64,000 nucleotides of DNA from Qipengyuania polymorpha (GCF_019711435.1 NZ_JAIGNK010000002.1:558001-622000), one strand, 5' to 3'; shown: positions 47,542 through 57,354, numbered from the stretch's first letter. Notes: generated by a model not told the origin, from the letters alone. Translations and numbers: made by a program.

Positions 47542-48777
47542 TCAGCGACTGGAAGAGGGGTCGTCCTCTGCCTCCAGCACCGCGGCCATGGGCGTCGTAC
47601 GCGGCAGGCTCTGGAAGCTCTGCTGGTCGTCGGCAGGAACAGCCGCGCGGGCAAAGGTCCGCCAGATACCGAAGACACCGCCCAGAAGCGCCAGAGACCC
47701 GATGACCACGAACAGGCCGGCGGGGCCGAGTGCGCCCATGCCCGCCGAGCCGATCAGCGGCCCGGCAACCGCGCCCGCCGAATAGGTCAGCACGAGGCCG
47801 CTGCTCGCACCGATCCGCTCGTCCTCGGAGAGGTGGTCGTTCGAATGCGCAACGCACAGCGGATAGAGCGCGAAGGAAAAGCCGCCGAACAGGCTCCCCA
47901 AAGCGATGGTGCCGGTCGCACCGATGTCGAGGAAAACGATCGGCGCGCAGACGAGTGCGGCCGCGAGGAAGCAGGCGATCACCACCAGGCGGCGATCGAA
48001 ACGGTCGGAAAGGATGCCCAGCGGATATTGCAGGGCAACGCCGCCCGCGATGACGCAGGAAGTGAACAGCGCGATTTGCGACAGTCCCATGCCGATACGC
48101 TGGATATAGACTGCGCCCAGCGCATAGAAAGCGCCCAGCATCGCCCCCGTAACCAGCGTCCCGACAATACCCAGCGGCGAGACCTGGTAGAGGCGCTTCA
48201 GCGAGAACGGCGCGACGGCCTCGATGCGCGGCTGCTCCATCCGGGTCAGCAGGATGGGCAGGAGCGCGATCGACAGCAGGATGGCCGAGACCATGAAGGG
48301 CAGGTCCGGGGCATTGTCACCGAGGTTCAGCAGGAACTGCCCCGCCGCCTGTCCGCTGTAGAGCGCGATCATGTAGATGGCGAGCACCGCGCTGCGGTTC
48401 TTCGGGCTGGCCTGCTGGTTGAGCCAGCTCTCGAGGCAGACGAAGACGCCCGCCATGGCGAAACCGTCGACGAAGCGCAGCATGGTCCACACGGCAGGGT
48501 AATCGATGATGGCGTAGGTCAGGCTGCTGGCGGAATAGACCGTGACGAAGGCTGCGAAGGCACGGATATGGCCGATGCGGGCCATGACGCGTTCGACGCG
48601 CATCGACCCCAGCATGAGCCCGCCGAAATAGGCGGTCGCGACGAGGCCGATGATCCCTGCCGATGCGCCTGCGGTTTCCAGCCTGACGGCGAGCAGCGTC
48701 GACAGGAAGCCGCTCCCGGCCATGAGCAGGAATATCGCCATCAGCAGCGCGCGTACGGGATAAGCCGAAGTCATCAT
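47542..48777 (-). CDS. MFS transporter
   Basis: The 411-residue protein has 12 hydrophobic segments; SMRVERVMARIGHIRAFA after TM2 is a motif A-like loop, and RFVDGFAMAGVFVCLESWLNQQASPKNRS resembles the YcaD/YfkF group. Substrate unknown. Two adjacent ATGs (48777 and 48774) are possible starts; the first follows GGGGCGG. The C-terminal 40 residues are hydrophilic. It is downstream of the sulfotransferase gene on the same strand by 56 bp. Confidence 0.87.
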   Translation of the reverse strand: MMTSAYPVRALLMAIFLLMAGSGFLSTLLAVRLETAGASAGIIGLVATAYFGGLMLGSMRVERVMARIGHIRAFAAFVTVYSASSLTYAIIDYPAVWTMLRFVDGFAMAGVFVCLESWLNQQASPKNRSAVLAIYMIALYSGQAAGQFLLNLGDNAPDLPFMVSAILLSIALLPILLTRMEQPRIEAVAPFSLKRLYQVSPLGIVGTLVTGAMLGAFYALGAVYIQRIGMGLSQIALFTSCVIAGGVALQYPLGILSDRFDRRLVVIACFLAAALVCAPIVFLDIGATGTIALGSLFGGFSFALYPLCVAHSNDHLSEDERIGASSGLVLTYSAGAVAGPLIGSAGMGALGPAGLFVVIGSLALLGGVFGIWRTFARAAVPADDQQSFQSLPRTTPMAAVLEAEDDPSSSR

Positions 48778-48833
48778 TGCGCCGCCCCGTATTCCCCTGC
48801 GCCCCACTCTTCAAGCGAAGCGTTTGACAGATG

Positions 48834-50801
48834 TCAGGCCGCCAAGGGACCGAGCGCGTGCTTGAGCGGGCCGAGCCATGGCTCGAAAGGCTTCCACGCA
48901 TCCTGGCCCTTGCGGTTGATCGGGCGGCGGACCTGTTCGCTGCTGGCGGTGCGCACCGCGCGGTCGGTCTTGTGGAAGTCGAGGCATGTTTCTTCAAACG
49001 GCAGGCCGGCATGGTGGAGCATGCGGCGTGTCTGCCCTTCGAGGTCGTCGAGCACATCCTCGTGGTTCACGCGCAGCACCTTGCCGGGCAACACTTGGTC
49101 CCAGTGGTCCATCAGCGCCACGTAGTCGGAATAATAGCGGCCGACCTCGGTCAGGCCGTAAGTGAATTCCTGTCCTTCGGCAAAGAGCTGTTTGAAGCCC
49201 GAGAAGCAGCAATCCATCGGCGAACGGCGCGCATCGATAATCTTCGCATTCGGCAGGATGAGGTGGATGAGGCCGATGTGGCGGAAATTGTTCGGCATCT
49301 TGTCGATGAAGAAGGGCGCGCCCTGCCGGTGAACGCGCGTATCCTCGATGAACTTCTGCCCGAATGCGGCGAGCTGCTCGCGGGTGAGGTCGTGCAGCAC
49401 CTGCGGATAGCGTGACTGTCCTGCCTTGCGGCCCCGTAGCCGGTGGGCGAGCGCGAGGATATTGGGCAGTTCCAGCGTCCCGTCGACTTGGCTGTGGCTG
49501 GCGAGGATTTGCTCGAGCAGTGTCGAGCCCGCTCGCGGCAGCCCGAGGATGAATATCGGGTCGGGTGCGGAATGGCCGGCTCCGGCATGCGCGTCGAACA
49601 GTGCGGGCGTGCAGACCTCGGCCTGCTTCGCCAGTTCCTCGCTCATCGCATCGGCGCTGTATCGGGTCTGCGCGCGCTTCAGCGCATTGCCCTCTTCGTA
49701 GAAGCGGAAGGACTGCTCGTAATCGCCGCGGTCCTCGTAGGCCTTGCCAAGCGCGAAGGAGAGGTGGACGCGGTCCATGAAGGCGAGGTCCGCGCGGGAG
49801 ACCTGCTCGCGCATGGCGGCGATTTCCTCGTCGGGAAATTCATAAGTCTTGAGGTTGGCGAGCGCGTAATAGGCATCGCCATGGTCGGGCTTGGCGGCAA
49901 AGGCTGCGCGGTAGCTGGCGACGGCTTCCTGTTGCTTGCCCGTGGTCTTGAGCGCGTGACCCTGGCTGGTCAGCGTGGCGGGGTCCCGCGGCAGTTTTTC
50001 AAGCACTGCATCGAAGAGTTCGAAGGCGCGGTCATAGTCGCCCGTCTGCATGCTCTCGATGGCGAGGTGCGACTGGAACAACGGGTTCTCCGGGTCGCGC
50101 TTATGCAGCGCTTCTGCCTCTTCGCGCGAGCGTTCGAACTTCTGCCTCCGGCGCAGCACATCGATATAGTCGAGGCGGACCTGCACATTGTCGGGTTCGA
50201 AGGTCTTGGCACTGTCGAGGAGGAACTCGGCATCGTCGAAAATACCCAGCTTGATGCCGATTTGCGCGAGCAGCCGCATGCCTTCGACGCTTTTGGGATG
50301 GCTGCGCAGGTAGTGGCGGCAAATATCCTCTGCGCGCAGCAGCCTGCCCTCGTGCAGGTGGTGCGTGACCGCGACCAATTCGCGCGGGAGGGTTGCGATG
50401 CGCTCTGCCTGCGCCTGTGCCGAACGGGCTTCCGCCATGCGGTTCGCCTGCGAGAGCAAGTCGGCGAGCGCCCGCCAGCTCGCATCGAGAGCGGGGTTGA
50501 AGCGGGTGGCGCGGGTGTAGGCTGCAATGGCCTCGTTTGGCTCGCCCCGGTCACGCGCGAGATGCCCCGCTTCCTGCCATGCGCGGCCATATTCGGGCAT
50601 GGCTGTATGCAGCTTGCCCAGCGCATTCTCGGCGCCTGCGAAATCTTTCGAGAAGCGGGCGGCGACAGCGAGCATGTATAGCGCTTCGGCATCCTCGCCA
50701 TCGAGTGCGAGCAGTTCCTCTGCGAGGGCCCGGCCGCGCGCGAAATCGCCCGCCTGGAGCGCCGCCTGTGCTGCTTTCAAAGTATCTTCACGCACTGCCA
50801 T
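48834..50801 (-). CDS. TPR-repeat sulfotransferase
   Basis: The 655-residue protein combines an N-terminal run of TPR-like helices (residues 1 to about 390, for example YMLAVAARFSKDFAGAENAL) with a C-terminal sulfotransferase domain. The PAPS-binding loop reads FILGLPRAGSTLLEQIL (about residues 418-434) and a second motif is DARRSPMDCCFSGF. Such TPR-sulfotransferases are common next to TonB receptors in Sphingomonadales and Caulobacterales. Acceptor unknown. ATG at 50801 was chosen; an upstream extension is short and basic. A hairpin terminator lies directly before it. Confidence 0.9.
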   Translation of the reverse strand: MAVREDTLKAAQAALQAGDFARGRALAEELLALDGEDAEALYMLAVAARFSKDFAGAENALGKLHTAMPEYGRAWQEAGHLARDRGEPNEAIAAYTRATRFNPALDASWRALADLLSQANRMAEARSAQAQAERIATLPRELVAVTHHLHEGRLLRAEDICRHYLRSHPKSVEGMRLLAQIGIKLGIFDDAEFLLDSAKTFEPDNVQVRLDYIDVLRRRQKFERSREEAEALHKRDPENPLFQSHLAIESMQTGDYDRAFELFDAVLEKLPRDPATLTSQGHALKTTGKQQEAVASYRAAFAAKPDHGDAYYALANLKTYEFPDEEIAAMREQVSRADLAFMDRVHLSFALGKAYEDRGDYEQSFRFYEEGNALKRAQTRYSADAMSEELAKQAEVCTPALFDAHAGAGHSAPDPIFILGLPRAGSTLLEQILASHSQVDGTLELPNILALAHRLRGRKAGQSRYPQVLHDLTREQLAAFGQKFIEDTRVHRQGAPFFIDKMPNNFRHIGLIHLILPNAKIIDARRSPMDCCFSGFKQLFAEGQEFTYGLTEVGRYYSDYVALMDHWDQVLPGKVLRVNHEDVLDDLEGQTRRMLHHAGLPFEETCLDFHKTDRAVRTASSEQVRRPINRKGQDAWKPFEPWLGPLKHALGPLAA

Positions 50802-50820
50802 GCCCCGCGCCCTAACAAGC

Positions 50821-50857
50821 AAAAGCGGCGGAAGCGATATCGAACCGCTCCCGCCGC
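50821..50857 (-). terminator. intrinsic terminator between TonB receptor and sulfotransferase gene
   Basis: Stem GCGGCGGAAGCG (50825-50836) with CGCTCCCGCCGC (50846-50857), 11 of 12 pairs, around a 9-nt loop; on the minus strand it is followed by TTTT. It sits 25 nt after the TonB receptor stop and 20 nt before the sulfotransferase start, so read-through rather than a clean operon is implied. Confidence 0.75.
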
Positions 50858-50881
50858 CTTTCGTTCACGCGAAACGCGCTA

Positions 50882-53554
50882 TCAGTAGTCGAAACCAACG
50901 CGCAGGCCGACCGTCAGCGGACGGTTGATTGTGTCGCGGCTGACGTCGTTTCCGAAATTCCCAGCAATCTGCGCACGTTCGTCAAACAGGTTGTCGCCGA
51001 ATAGCTCAAGGCTCCACTGCTGGTTCTTCACGCCGACTGCAAGGTCGAATATCGTGTAGCTATCGAGTTTGTCTTTATTTATCTCAATGACATCCGTGAA
51101 TTTAGACGCCGAGTGGGAAACCTGAGGTTGAATGAAGGCCTCCCAGTCATTCGATATTGGCCATTCGTAACGAGCGCGAAGGTTTGCTTGGAATGGTGGC
51201 GCATATGCCAGATTAGATCCGACCACGATGTCATCGGTGACTACGTTCCCCGCGTCATCGACCAGCAACACCTCGGTAATTTCGGTATCCAGAACCGAGA
51301 AAGCGCCCGAGACAGTGAGACCCGGGATTGCGTAAGGCGCGTAGCTGAAGTCTGCCTCCACGCCTAAAATTTGAGCGTTAGCAGCGTTATCCGAGAAGAA
51401 GAGATTTGTGATTGAGGGATCGAAAATAGTGATCTGCAGCCGGCTGATATCGACATAAAAGGCGCTGCCGTTAAAGCGAAGTTGACTGTCAGCAAGCTCG
51501 GTTTTCCAGCCCAACTCGTAGTTCTTCACCTCGTCGGTTTCGAGTTCAAACGGAACAACAAAACCTGCACCATTGGTCGCGCCGCCCGGGCGGTTGAGCA
51601 GGCCGGGACGGAACCCTTCCGAATAGGTGCCGTAGAACATTAGGTCCGGAGTAGGCGTGACTGTCAGAGTTCCCTTGTAAATGACTCCTTTGGCCTTCGC
51701 CTCTCCGGGCGCGCGTATGGCATTGAACACTTGGCGCGCCTGCGACTGGCTGAGGCCTGCATCACGGATATCGCGGAAGGTATCCTCGCGCGTGAAGGTC
51801 TGGCGCAGCGCCGGGTCACAGCTACCGATGAAGGTATAGCGTCCGTCACCATCGTAGAGGTCCGAGATATTGGTCCCGAAGGCGTTCTGGTCTTCTGCGC
51901 TGAAGCTGTTGCAGAAGCTGGAGTTCGCGCTGCCCTCGAAATCGACCCGCACGTTGTAATAGCGGATGCCGCCGGTGAACGTCAGCAGGTCGGGGACAAT
52001 ATCCACGCTGGTTTCGCCGAAGATGCCGAACTGCTTGTCGGTGCGGCGAATGTCGTTGCGGAAGATGGTCTCAGGCGCGAACGGACCCGGGTCGGTGTTG
52101 AAGCCGGGAAAGGGGAAGTTCGGCTTGAACTCGCCGAAGGGGTCCGCGAGCGTGTTTGACGGGTAGTTGAAGTTGTTGCGCTCTTCCAGTTCGAGGTCGG
52201 AGAAGAACACACCGCCCGTCGTGCGGATCCAGTGGTCCGCATCGGTGCTGAAGCGGAACTCGTTGGTGAACACCTTGGTGTTGCTGAGCGAATGCACGTT
52301 GAGGATGGGCGAGTAGCAGGTGCCGCTCGGGTCGGCGCTGCCGGGATAGGTCACGCTGCCGTCACAGATGTAATAGGGCAGGTACTGGCCGACGAAGAGG
52401 TAGTCGGTGTAATCGACGACCTGCTCGGTCGTGCGGTCGGTATAGGCACCGGTGTAGACGATATCGAGCGCGGCGAGGCGGCCCTCGATGGTCCAGCTGG
52501 TGTTGGAAAATTCATCCTCCAGCGTGTCGTCCACGAAGCGCTCGATTTCGAGGTCGTCGAGCCCGTCGAGGTTCGGGTCGGCGAAGAAGACGCCGTCGCT
52601 GTCGACCTGCTGGCGCGTGTGAGCGACGGTAAGATTCCAGTCGGGCGTGATTTCCCACAGCGCCGTGGCGCGGCCACCGATATACTGCGTGTCGTTGAAA
52701 TCGTCTTCCACGAGGTCGGCATTGTCCGCCTCGATGAAGGTGACGTCCGACAGGTCTGCTCCGGCCTGGAAACCGGCGCGAAGGGCGTTCACGGGCACGC
52801 CGTTTTCGCGCACCGTGCCTTCGGGGCGGAAGCGCGCGCTTTCGCTGAGGTCACGCGTGCCGAGGACATTGTCGATATAGCCGCCCTGGTGGTCGTAATA
52901 GGCGACCGCGCGAAGCGCGATGGTTTCGGCCACGGGCAGGTTAACCATGACCTCGCCCTTGTAGCTGGCTTCGCCGCCTTTGGTGAAGGAGAGGCCGGCA
53001 TCGGCGCTCATGTCGAAGCCCGAAAGCGACGGTTTGGCCGTGATGAGGCGGACGACGCCTGCCTGCGAGCTGGCGCCGAACAGCGTGCCCTGCGGACCCG
53101 AGAGGACTTCGATACGCTCCATGTCGGCGGCATAGACGTCGAGGTTGCGGCCCGGCTGCGCGAGCGGCTGTTCGTCGAGGTACAGCGCGACGTTCGGGGC
53201 AAGGCCGGCGACACCGGCTGTCGTCAGGTTGGGCGTCGTCGAGGCGAGTCCGCGAATGTAGATGGTGCTCTGGCCCGGACCGCTACCGCCGGCGGTGACG
53301 GTGGGAAGCTGCTCGAGGTAATCCTCGAACGTGTCGATGGCGAGTTCGTCGAGCTGTTCGGCGCCGATGGCTGCCACCGAGACAGGCACGTCCTGCAGGT
53401 CTTCGCTGCGCTTCTGCGCGGTGACGACGATGGTCTGGACCCCGCCCTGGCGCTGCTGCGTCTCGGGCTGTTGCTCGGCTTCCTGAGCCACGGCAGGCGA
53501 TGCGATGGCGATGGCAAGCGCGCTGACGGACGCGCCGCTGACGAAAGTCTTCAT
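50882..53554 (-). CDS. TonB-dependent outer membrane receptor
   Basis: The 890-residue protein has a Sec signal peptide (ends near AVAQEAE), a TonB box-like stretch QTIVVTAQKRSEDLQDVPVSV, the plug domain (IEVLSGPQGTLFGASSQAGVVRLITAKP) and a C-terminal beta-barrel finishing in a terminal aromatic (VGLRVGFDY). Ligand unknown; the plug resembles receptors used for complex polymers rather than iron siderophores. The 3' third (about 51.05-51.7 kb) is clearly lower in GC than the rest. ATG at 53554 follows GGGGAAA. The downstream sulfotransferase gene is its usual partner. Confidence 0.93.
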   Translation of the reverse strand: MKTFVSGASVSALAIAIASPAVAQEAEQQPETQQRQGGVQTIVVTAQKRSEDLQDVPVSVAAIGAEQLDELAIDTFEDYLEQLPTVTAGGSGPGQSTIYIRGLASTTPNLTTAGVAGLAPNVALYLDEQPLAQPGRNLDVYAADMERIEVLSGPQGTLFGASSQAGVVRLITAKPSLSGFDMSADAGLSFTKGGEASYKGEVMVNLPVAETIALRAVAYYDHQGGYIDNVLGTRDLSESARFRPEGTVRENGVPVNALRAGFQAGADLSDVTFIEADNADLVEDDFNDTQYIGGRATALWEITPDWNLTVAHTRQQVDSDGVFFADPNLDGLDDLEIERFVDDTLEDEFSNTSWTIEGRLAALDIVYTGAYTDRTTEQVVDYTDYLFVGQYLPYYICDGSVTYPGSADPSGTCYSPILNVHSLSNTKVFTNEFRFSTDADHWIRTTGGVFFSDLELEERNNFNYPSNTLADPFGEFKPNFPFPGFNTDPGPFAPETIFRNDIRRTDKQFGIFGETSVDIVPDLLTFTGGIRYYNVRVDFEGSANSSFCNSFSAEDQNAFGTNISDLYDGDGRYTFIGSCDPALRQTFTREDTFRDIRDAGLSQSQARQVFNAIRAPGEAKAKGVIYKGTLTVTPTPDLMFYGTYSEGFRPGLLNRPGGATNGAGFVVPFELETDEVKNYELGWKTELADSQLRFNGSAFYVDISRLQITIFDPSITNLFFSDNAANAQILGVEADFSYAPYAIPGLTVSGAFSVLDTEITEVLLVDDAGNVVTDDIVVGSNLAYAPPFQANLRARYEWPISNDWEAFIQPQVSHSASKFTDVIEINKDKLDSYTIFDLAVGVKNQQWSLELFGDNLFDERAQIAGNFGNDVSRDTINRPLTVGLRVGFDY

Positions 53555-53918
53555 GACTGGAATTTCCCCCATCCGGATCTGTTTGGGCGGACTTGCGAGG
53601 TGCAAGCCCAATATTGGTAGCAAGCCTGCTCACACATTCCCGCTCAACGAAATCAATAAGAGGGCGATTTGGACGCGGCCACAGCCGGAACGCAATTTCT
53701 CCGAATGAATTTGCGAATGTTGCGAAAGAACAACAGGAATCGAATTAGACTTTGCTACTTGAAGACTGTACCGATTATTCTGCAATAATTAGAAGCTTAT
53801 ACCTTTTCGCATAGGTTGCTATTTTGCTTTAGCGCAAGTGCAACTAAAAGTAGTTTCAAATAGAAATCTATCTATTCGTAAATCAGGGGTTCGCTGACTA
53901 CAACCTATTGTAGGCGCT
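53555..53918. other. AT-rich intergenic region upstream of the TonB receptor
   Basis: 364 bp with no gene. It is the upstream region of the minus-strand TonB receptor and the downstream region of the BCCT carrier. Much of 53700-53890 is AT-rich against a GC-rich background, typical of a promoter/regulatory leader. No palindromic operator or intrinsic terminator stands out by eye. Confidence 0.5.
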
Positions 53919-55601
53919 TTATTTTGCGCTCTCCCACTCGGCGCACCCATCCGCAGTAGTCGGAACGCCATGCCGCTTGCGGCGAATGTCGAACACGACT
54001 GCTTTCACAATGGAAATGGCCATCAGCGCCACCACAAAAGAGAATGGCAGGGCGCCGATTATCATCGTGATCCGGATGGCGTCGATCCCGCCAAGGATCA
54101 GCATCGAGCCGACCACGAGCGCCAGCGCCGCACCCCAGAACAGGATGTGCCGGCGCCGCTGCCCCTCGGTCTCGCCTGCACCGTTGATGGTGTTGACGAT
54201 AAGGATGGCGCTGTCGGTCGATGTGACAAGGTAGGTCATCAGCAGGATGACCACGAGACCGAAGACAACATTCGCAACGCCGTCCGAAAGGAGCACCGAC
54301 AAGGTGGCAAAGAGCTGGTCGGAAATGCCGGCCTCGACAATCGATCCCGCCGCCGCGCCGGACAATTCGAGATCGATGGCGGTCCCGCCTACCAGCGTCA
54401 TCCACACGAAACACATCAGCGATGGCACGAGGATGACGCCCAGGACATATTCGCGAACGGTACGCCCGCGGCTGATGCGCGCGATGAACATGCCGACGAA
54501 GGGCGCAAAGGCGATCCACCATGCCCAGTAGAAAACGGACCAGTCGAGCTGCCACTGGACCAGGGCATCGCCGGTCTCGCTTCCACCGGAAAACATCGTC
54601 AGCGAATTGGGCACGATGGTGCGCAGGTAATCCCACAGGCCCACCGCCAAGAGCTCCAGTCCCAGCAATCCGGAACCGGCTATGGCGAACAGCACCAGCA
54701 GGGCAAACGACAGCCCCATGTTGAGGTTGGACAGCCACTTGATCCCGCGCCCGACACCCGACAGCGCACTGATGGTCGAAGCTCCGACCAGCACCAGCAG
54801 CGCGACGATGACGGCAGCGGCTGATGAAGAACCATCTGCATCCAGCAGCCAGTCACCCAGTTCCAACCGTGCGAGCCCGGCCACGAATTGCTCGACCCCC
54901 AGCCCCATGGTCACGGCCACGCCGAGGATCGTGGCAACGACCGCGACGATATCGATCAGATGCCCCCAGATACCCGTCAACCTCAGGCCGAAGAGCGGCG
55001 CTAGCGCGGAGCGGATCGTAAGCGGCAGGTTCCGGCGATAAGCGACATAGCCGATAGCCAGCCCCACCAGCGCATAACTGCCCCAGGCAGCGAAGCCCCA
55101 ATGGAGGAAGGTGTAGATATAGGCCGGCCGGACAGCCTCTGCGGACAGCGGCTCGATGGTGCCGCGGATAATGTCGGGGTTGTTGGCGAAATGCGCCATC
55201 GGCTCGCCAACAGAATATGTCAGCATGCCGATACCGATTCCCGCCCCGAACAACATGGCAAACCACGAGAAGCGCCCGAACTCGGGACGCTCGTCCTGCT
55301 GACCGATGCGCAGGCTTCCGGCCTGCGGCCAAAGCGCAAGGAGGAAACACACAGCCATCAGCGCCGCGACGAGATAGACATACCAGCCGGCGAAGCTGGA
55401 AATGATCGTCGAATTGGCGGCCGAGAGCGTTTCGCTGGCACTTACCGGGAAGAATATCGCCCACATGATGATGAGCGAGACGATGACCTTCGACGGGATC
55501 GTGACCGCCCGGCTGAAGCCGTCATAGAACCCGCGATCGTGCGTATTGATGGGAAGTTCGACGAGAGGAGGCGCCACGGCGGCGTCGTCTTGGGGTTGCA
55601 T
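53919..55601 (-). CDS. BCCT-family transporter
   Basis: The 560-residue carrier has the signature FYWAWWIAFAPFVGMFIARISRGRTVREY and FGAGIGIGMLTYSVGEPM in the TM3-equivalent region, typical of betaine/choline/carnitine transporters. About 12 hydrophobic segments. GAGIGIG rather than the GMG-type sequence of sodium-coupled glycine betaine carriers leaves coupling uncertain. Substrate is likely a quaternary ammonium compound. ATG at 55601 is in-frame with the N-terminal hydrophilic region; no other start is near. Confidence 0.92.
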   Translation of the reverse strand: MQPQDDAAVAPPLVELPINTHDRGFYDGFSRAVTIPSKVIVSLIIMWAIFFPVSASETLSAANSTIISSFAGWYVYLVAALMAVCFLLALWPQAGSLRIGQQDERPEFGRFSWFAMLFGAGIGIGMLTYSVGEPMAHFANNPDIIRGTIEPLSAEAVRPAYIYTFLHWGFAAWGSYALVGLAIGYVAYRRNLPLTIRSALAPLFGLRLTGIWGHLIDIVAVVATILGVAVTMGLGVEQFVAGLARLELGDWLLDADGSSSAAAVIVALLVLVGASTISALSGVGRGIKWLSNLNMGLSFALLVLFAIAGSGLLGLELLAVGLWDYLRTIVPNSLTMFSGGSETGDALVQWQLDWSVFYWAWWIAFAPFVGMFIARISRGRTVREYVLGVILVPSLMCFVWMTLVGGTAIDLELSGAAAGSIVEAGISDQLFATLSVLLSDGVANVVFGLVVILLMTYLVTSTDSAILIVNTINGAGETEGQRRRHILFWGAALALVVGSMLILGGIDAIRITMIIGALPFSFVVALMAISIVKAVVFDIRRKRHGVPTTADGCAEWESAK

Positions 55602-55782
55602 CTGATGGGCTTCCTGTTCGCACGATTGGCTTTACCGGCGTGACAGGCGAACAATGGAGCCGCCTGCCGCGGCGAAGAGGCGCAAGCATAGGAAACCTGC
55701 AGCAAGATGCAACGTGCGGGCCATTCCGCCGTGAAACAGGTTGCCCGCGACACCTCGACCAGCTGCATCGCAGCGAGGTTCG

Positions 55783-55819
55783 GGGGAGGTGCCCGTATTC
55801 CGAGTACGGGCACCTCCCC
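55783..55819 (-). terminator. perfect 15-bp hairpin after ompW
   Basis: GGGGAGGTGCCCGTA (55783-55797) pairs exactly with TACGGGCACCTCCCC (55805-55819) around a 7-nt loop, 9 nt beyond the ompW stop. No T run follows on the minus strand. It is the likely transcription end between ompW and the BCCT gene. Confidence 0.6.
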
Positions 55820-55827
55820 GGACCTGG

Positions 55828-56496
55828 TTAGAAGCGGTAGCTCATGCCCGCACTCAGGACCCATGGATCGAGCTTGTGCTCGGTCTCGATGGCCAGCGTA
55901 TCACCGGCATACCAGCGGGCAGTCGTATCGACGAAGTAACGCTTGGCATCCACCGTGAAACCAAGCCCGCTCTCGCCCAGCGCCACGTCGGCGCCCGCCT
56001 GGAGGACGAAACCGAGCTCGTCCGACAGCGTGGTGCGCGTCACGCCAAGCGGGATGGTGTCCGCACCCGGCTCGACATCCACCCACCAGAAGTAGGTCGC
56101 CCCTGCCCCGAGGTAGGGCTTCACCCCATCGAGGTCGAAATGGTATTTCGCCGTGAAAGTCGCCGGGATGAGCTTGGCGTCCGAGACCAGTTCGGCACCC
56201 GCAAGCCCGGACACGGCATCGACATCGTGCTGGGTCATGCAGCAGATCGTCTCGATCGAGAATTCGGGGCTGACGAAATATTCGATGGCCAGCGTCGGCA
56301 CGAAATTGTCGTTTGCTTCGGTCTGCGTATCGGCGGGCAGGCCGACGATATCCGTGGGTTTTTCGGTAATCTTGCCATCCGGCGCCACATAGGTGCCGAG
56401 CAGCTTGACCTGCACCTTGCCTGCGTCGTCCTGTGCCTGCGCGGGGGTGGCGAGCATTGCCGCGCTGGCAAAAGCGGCGGCGAGCAACTTTTTCAT
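55828..56496 (-). CDS. OmpW-family outer membrane protein
   Basis: The 222-residue protein starts with a Sec signal (MKKLLAAAFASAAMLATPAQA) and has the OmpW pattern of an eight-stranded barrel: VKLLGTYVAPDG early, PTLAIEYFVSPEFSIE, FDLDGVKPYLGAGATYFWW and a terminal SYRF. A hydrophobic groove carrier for small apolar solutes is inferred from the family. In other bacteria ompW is controlled by FNR, and an FNR-like box lies between it and the divergent regulator. ATG at 56496 follows AGGATG. Confidence 0.9.
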   Translation of the reverse strand: MKKLLAAAFASAAMLATPAQAQDDAGKVQVKLLGTYVAPDGKITEKPTDIVGLPADTQTEANDNFVPTLAIEYFVSPEFSIETICCMTQHDVDAVSGLAGAELVSDAKLIPATFTAKYHFDLDGVKPYLGAGATYFWWVDVEPGADTIPLGVTRTTLSDELGFVLQAGADVALGESGLGFTVDAKRYFVDTTARWYAGDTLAIETEHKLDPWVLSAGMSYRF

Positions 56497-56590
56497 TCGA
56501 TCATCCTCGTGCGCCGCAGTGGCCACACCGTGTGGCCCAGGGAAGTTGCAGCGCAGGGCCGACTTCTGGACATGAAATTCCCCGCCTGCA

Positions 56591-56604
56591 TTGACCTGGA
56601 TCAA
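56591..56604. promoter_or_regulatory. FNR/FixK-type box between ompW and the Crp/Fnr gene
   Basis: TTGACCTGGATCAA fits TTGA-N6-TCAA. Its centre is 41 bp before the ATG of the Crp/Fnr-family gene and about 101 bp before the ompW ATG. It could serve as an activation site for ompW and as an autoregulatory site for the regulator. Function is inferred. Confidence 0.7.
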
Positions 56605-56638
56605 GGCACCTGCAGGCGAGCCGCGCGAAAAGACGCGC

Positions 56639-57340
56639 ATGACGACATTCGCCGAAGCCTTCCAGCGGTTCGCTGACCAGTTCCTGCCTCCGAACCTTTC
56701 CGATGCCATGCATCTGAGGTTCCAGGCGGCTGCGCGCTCCAGCCAGCTCGGCAGGGAGAATTCGCTGGAATTCGGGGACGGCGGCCAGCACATCGTCTTT
56801 GTCGTGCGCGGAGCGACAAAGCTGGTCGCCCATGCTTCGGAATCGCGCGACCAGATCGTCGCCTTCCATTTTGCCGGTGAGGTCTTCACGGTCCCCGAGC
56901 CCGGCAACCACTCCTATTCGGTCAGCGCGTTGAAGGATTGCGACATCCTTTCCTTTCGCTGGACGGACTTCAGCACGCTGGCATCGAGCGAACCGGCCGT
57001 ACTCAGGCGCCTGCTGGAGACCACCATGCAATCGCTGCGCCGCTGCCGCGAGAATGCGATCGGGCTGGGGCGCAAGACGGCCGGGGAACGCATTGCCGTG
57101 TTCCTGCTCGGAATGGCCGAACGGATCGGGAGCGAGCAGGACGGGCGGATTTTCCTCGACCTGCCCATGTCGCGCCGCGACATTGCGGAAAGCCTCGGCC
57201 TCACGATCGAGACCGTCAGTCGGCAGCTGACCAAGCTCAAGGAAGAGGGCGTCATCCAGACCGCCGGTCGTTCCGGTGTGATCCTCGGTGCACGGGGTCA
57301 CCTTCGCGATCGTGCGGGCTTCCTGCTGGAGGCTGCTTGA
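56639..57340 (+). CDS. Crp/Fnr-family transcriptional regulator (FixK-like)
   Basis: The 233-residue protein has a cyclic-nucleotide-binding beta roll (IVFVVRGATKLVAHASESRDQIVAFHFAGEVF) and a C-terminal HTH with MSRRDIAESLGLTIETVSRQLTKLKEEGVI, whose E-SR recognition residues match TTGA-N6-TCAA sites. There is no N-terminal cysteine cluster, so it cannot hold an FNR-type [4Fe-4S] centre in the usual way; it looks more like FixK, DNR or related regulators. ATG at 56639 was chosen; an upstream in-frame TTG lies within the palindromic box. It directly precedes the cbb3 oxidase genes. Confidence 0.9.
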   Translation: MTTFAEAFQRFADQFLPPNLSDAMHLRFQAAARSSQLGRENSLEFGDGGQHIVFVVRGATKLVAHASESRDQIVAFHFAGEVFTVPEPGNHSYSVSALKDCDILSFRWTDFSTLASSEPAVLRRLLETTMQSLRRCRENAIGLGRKTAGERIAVFLLGMAERIGSEQDGRIFLDLPMSRRDIAESLGLTIETVSRQLTKLKEEGVIQTAGRSGVILGARGHLRDRAGFLLEAA

Positions 57341-57354
57341 TTTCTTTTTCGAAT

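Noticed and set aside
48834..50801. Possible secretion or chaperone function from TPR repeats alone
   Set aside because: The C-terminal PAPS-binding loop shows a sulfotransferase; the TPR part is an accessory domain.
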